This document shows positions 61,769-64,000 of a stretch of 64,000 nt of DNA, piece by piece. Origin of the DNA: Micavibrio sp964400125 (GTDB lineage: Bacteria; Pseudomonadota; Alphaproteobacteria; Micavibrionales; Micavibrionaceae); the NCBI GenBank assembly GCA_964400125.1, contig CAYNSR010000001.1, positions 174,896 through 238,895 on the forward strand. The letters run 5' to 3'. Every line of letters starts with the position of its first letter. Within the stretch, counting starts at the first letter, position 1. A program made the translations under genes and the position numbers. Below the pieces are notes generated by a model that ran no database searches, was not told the DNA's origin, and saw nothing but the letters and a program-made list of their open reading frames with translations.

Positions 61769-62008
61769 ATGAACGATTATACATTCGGCAGGTTGCCGCA
61801 TGCGCCACGCATTGTGAAGGCCTTTACCCACGCGCTTGGCCATCCGGAACGTACCTATGACACCAAAACGGCAGAGACGGTTTGCTACGCGGCGACGCCG
61901 GGCGGGCTGGTTCTGATCGATGCTCTGGGGATTGATAAGGCGGAGCCGCTTATCTGCGCGCGGCTACTGTATAAAAGGACTCCGACGTTCCGCCCGATAT
62001 ACGCATGA
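61769..62008 (+). CDS. Small protein of unknown function, possibly frameshifted
   Basis: The 79-residue frame (TFGRLPHAPRIVKAFTHALG, then VCYAATPGGLVLIDALGIDK) ends in ATGA, where a second 39-residue frame begins (62005). The sequence does not match a family I know. The ATG has AGGGATC a short way upstream. Together with the next frame it may be one broken gene. Confidence 0.4.
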   Translation: MNDYTFGRLPHAPRIVKAFTHALGHPERTYDTKTAETVCYAATPGGLVLIDALGIDKAEPLICARLLYKRTPTFRPIYA

Positions 62009-62124
62009 TCTATATGGCGGATGCGATTGCGGGAATGCACGGCACAACCACCGCCCTCATGCTCGGCGGCAATGATCCGCAGAATGAGGCATTTTGCCAC
62101 AACGCGGGCGGATATCACACCTGA
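62005..62124 (+). CDS. Short frame (39 residues) overlapping the previous gene
   Basis: Begins in the ATGA overlap and reads MADAIAGMHGTTTALMLGGN in the centre. It is too short to judge alone. Translational coupling is one reading; a frameshifted C-terminal half of the 61769 gene is another. Confidence 0.3.
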   Translation: MIYMADAIAGMHGTTTALMLGGNDPQNEAFCHNAGGYHT

Positions 62125-62410
62125 TCGCGGAGGGGTGCCGGGGGCGCAACCGCCCGCCATCACCGTCACCCTGACTGGGGGCCTGGCGCATTAGCGGGTG
62201 CAGAACACAACTTCGATCGCCTGTTTGTTTTCTGGACCCAGATATTATGATTTAAAATCAAATGATTAATGTAAACGCACGAATCTTTCGTTTTCTGTCA
62301 AATAATTGACGAAAGCTCAAAATACTCATAAGACAAGAAAGCCTGCCATAGGCCATAACATCTAGGCCATAACATCATAGTAATTAAAGGCAGTAGATGA
62401 GGACATTTTC
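62125..62410. other. 286-base gap before the tandem paralogues
   Basis: The first 70 bases are G+C-rich with a short coding-like character and may be more of the broken small gene. A hairpin with bulge (CTTTC...GTCAA ATAA TTGAC GAAAG) spans 62285-62315. Exact tandem copies of TAGGCCATAACATC lie at 62349-62362 and 62363-62376, just ahead of the exported protein gene. Confidence 0.4.
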
Positions 62411-62914
62411 ATGAATACGCTACGACACGGCGCAATTGCCGCGGCACTCGCCTTCGCCGCCACCGGTCTTGCCTTTGCAAAAGCAGCGCCCCAGTTCGCC
62501 GATCCGGCGACCATGACCGACGACGAAAAAGCCACCGTACAGCTGCTGCATGATTTCACTGCCTGCACTTATAAGGTTAGGGCGGAGAATCGCAAGATGC
62601 TCGTGGCCGCGCGCGCGCAGGCCGATGAGATTGCCAGCGCACGCAGCGCGGCGGCAGAAGATGCCTCCCGCAAGGCAATGCGGGAAGCGGGTATCCCGGA
62701 AAGCAAACATAATGATGTGTTGAATGTCATGAAGAGTTACGACTCCGATCTTATTCTGTACACATTGATGGATGCTATTTCCAAAGATCCGATGAAAACC
62801 TGTCTTGCAGAAATGAAGCTTGATGCTCCGGGCGCCCAGGAAGACCTGGAAGACAGACTGGATTCTATCGCAAAGAAGTACGGCCGCGCCGTTCTGGAGC
62901 CAAAGAATCAATAG
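62411..62914 (+). CDS. Exported protein, paralogue 1
   Basis: The 167-residue product has a signal peptide (GAIAAALAFAATGLAFAKA). The mature part is helical with the start TMTDDEKATVQLLHDFTAC and a second Cys in TCLAEMKLDAPGA, suggesting one disulfide. It is about half identical to the next gene product, with the same cysteines and the same ending (AIAKKYG-like and a Pro-Lys tail). No family is recognised. The upstream 14-bp tandem repeat may be in its promoter. Confidence 0.6.
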   Translation: MNTLRHGAIAAALAFAATGLAFAKAAPQFADPATMTDDEKATVQLLHDFTACTYKVRAENRKMLVAARAQADEIASARSAAAEDASRKAMREAGIPESKHNDVLNVMKSYDSDLILYTLMDAISKDPMKTCLAEMKLDAPGAQEDLEDRLDSIAKKYGRAVLEPKNQ

Positions 62915-62960
62915 ACGACGGCAGTAAAAACAACCCACAACAGTTGAGAAGAACAATACC

Positions 62961-63461
62961 ATGAATACGCTTAAAAACGGCGCAATCGCCGCCGCACTCG
63001 CCTTCGCTACCACCGGCCTTGCCTTCGCCAACGAAACGCCCAAGCTCGCTGACCCGGGCACCATGACCGACGACGAAAAAACCACCGTACGGATGCTGCA
63101 TGATTTCCGCGCCTGCGGGATGAAGGTCACGGACGAGAATCGGAAAATAAGGGAGGCAGCAGAGGAGAAAACCGCCATCGCCGCCAGGGTGCGTAATGAT
63201 GCCGCTCAGGAAAAAACCCGGAAAGCCCTCCTCGCTGCTGGTATCTCTGAGAAGAATATGGACGCTATCCTAGGATCGATGCTCGCGCAGGATCAGGGCT
63301 TGCTGGCCGAGGCTCTGGCAGAATCTTCCTATAAAGACCCGCAGGAAATCTGCCTTAAAGAAGTGAAGCTTGATGACCCGGAAGCCGCGAATGCCGTGAA
63401 TGAAAAACTGCGTGCCATTGCTAAAAAATACGGCAACGACGTTCTGACACCGAAGCAGTAA
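62961..63461 (+). CDS. Exported protein, paralogue 2
   Basis: The 166-residue protein is the tandem partner of the previous one: same signal peptide with two changes, TMTDDEKTTVRMLHDFRAC and ICLKEVKLDDPEA at the cysteine positions. The middle helices (KTAIAARVRNDAAQEKTRK) have diverged more. The two arose by duplication. It is followed by a strong hairpin and the glyS fragment. Confidence 0.6.
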   Translation: MNTLKNGAIAAALAFATTGLAFANETPKLADPGTMTDDEKTTVRMLHDFRACGMKVTDENRKIREAAEEKTAIAARVRNDAAQEKTRKALLAAGISEKNMDAILGSMLAQDQGLLAEALAESSYKDPQEICLKEVKLDDPEAANAVNEKLRAIAKKYGNDVLTPKQ

Positions 63462-63481
63462 TAGCACGCATGAAGGAATGA

Positions 63482-63509
63482 GACAAAGGGGCCGCAAGGC
63501 CCCTTTGTC
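63482..63509 (+). terminator. Hairpin with GCAA loop after the paralogue pair
   Basis: GACAAAGGGGCC pairs perfectly with GGCCCCTTTGTC over GCAA, 20 bases past the stop of paralogue 2. No long T tract follows, but the stem is very stable. Confidence 0.65.
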
Positions 63510-63526
63510 ACGACACATAACACATA

Positions 63527-63863
63527 CCGCCCGCCCGGCGTCTATCTCAACCTGCACCCGGCCCTCGCCCCGAAAAAGGCCGCCATCCTGCCCCTGACGG
63601 CCAAGGATCAACATCCGGTCATTGCAACGAAACTCTATATGGACCTGCGCAACGAATTCGCCATCGATCTCGACATCAAACAAAATATCGGCAAGCGCTA
63701 CGCAAGACAGGATGAAATCGGCACCCCCTATTGCTTCACCATCGACGACCAGATCGTCGAAGACCAGACCGTAACGGTGCGCGAACGCAACACGATGAAA
63801 CAGGAATGCATCGCGATTGCGAGTGTGGCGGAATATTTAAGGAAGAATATCATGGCGGTTTAG
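63527..63863 (+). pseudogene. glyS: Second copy of the glyS 3' end
   Basis: These 337 bases align without gaps to 61384-61720. They encode the last 112 residues of glycyl-tRNA synthetase in frame, but without the rest of the gene or a start with a ribosome-binding site. The first 200 bases are almost identical; the last 35 differ at many third positions while the protein ending (AEYLRKNIMAV vs AGYLRENIKAV) is kept, and the stop is TAG instead of TGA. Confidence 0.85.
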
Positions 63864-63914
63864 TCCATCAACTGAAGCATTCCCCATTTAGGTGTTTAAT
63901 CCCAAGATGACGTC

Positions 63915-63937
63915 ATCACCCGGTTTATCCGGGTGAT
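63915..63937. repeat. Short inverted repeat at the window end
   Basis: ATCACCCGG (63915-63923) pairs with CCGGGTGAT (63929-63937). It recalls the edge of dispersed elements in this window. Beyond it, 63950-64000 reads GAGTCCGTCCGGAAAG and onward, possibly the end of an insertion element cut by the window. Confidence 0.4.
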
Positions 63938-64000
63938 CCACCCTAAGAGTCCGTCCGGAAAGTTTATGAAGGGTTGGATAATTTTCTGAGCATGAAGCGG

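Overview
The window reads as a chromosomal segment of an alphaproteobacterium. The protein set supports this: RpoH with its RpoH box, a DUF2336 protein, CarD, a 7Fe-8S ferredoxin of the FdxA type, the ffh-rpsP-rimM-trmD-rplS block followed by leuC/leuD/leuB, and dapF-mtaB-ftsY. A predatory or Micavibrio-like lineage is possible from the overall gene content, but nothing in the sequence proves it. No rRNA, tRNA, CRISPR array or intact transposase gene was found.

Layout. 1-5,400: the 3' end of an acyl-CoA dehydrogenase gene, a lipoprotein, a possible DUF1826-like protein, a TerB-like protein, LD-carboxypeptidase, ferredoxin, and CarD with a long histone-H1-like N-terminal tail, followed by a remnant of rnhB. 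5,400-14,000: an L,D-transpeptidase, a metallophosphatase-fold protein that has lost most metal ligands, rpoH, a periplasmic M48 protease, an SNase-like protein, proline iminopeptidase, pgk and a DUF2336 protein. 14,000-23,700: kynA-kynU (tryptophan breakdown), AMP nucleosidase, then a minus-strand run dapF-mtaB-ribE-ribH-ftsY. 23,900-36,700: ffh, ribosomal protein and tRNA/rRNA maturation genes, then leuC, leuD and leuB, with four foreign-looking genes placed between leuC and leuD.

36,800-54,100 is the most notable region. A minus-strand locus of about 17 kb encodes almost a whole type IV pilus machine of the MSHA type: PilB/MshE ATPase with two tandem MshEN domains, PilC, a fused PilM-PilN, PilO, a PilP/MshK-like protein, a TPR protein, prepilin peptidase, PilT, PilU, a lipoprotein secretin (MshL-like) and one prepilin. 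An ABC exporter is threaded through it. Its ATPase is translationally coupled to the PilP-like gene, and its permease follows the secretin together with a membrane-anchored helical-repeat protein. This recalls pilGHI of Myxococcus. A membrane-bound AraC-type regulator lies just before the prepilin gene.

54,400-64,000: two TerD-family genes, ppdK, a GNAT acetyltransferase, small secreted or soluble proteins, glyS, a decayed small gene, two tandem paralogous exported proteins, and a second 337-bp copy of the 3' end of glyS.

Several short inverted-repeat elements are scattered between genes (867-941, 8211-8240, 23896-23930, 27397-27508, 33712-33873, 35483-35537, 63915-63937). Some supply stop codons or abut ribosome-binding regions of housekeeping genes. 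No gene-free stretch exceeds 300 bases; gaps of 220-297 bases are described as entries where they hold something.
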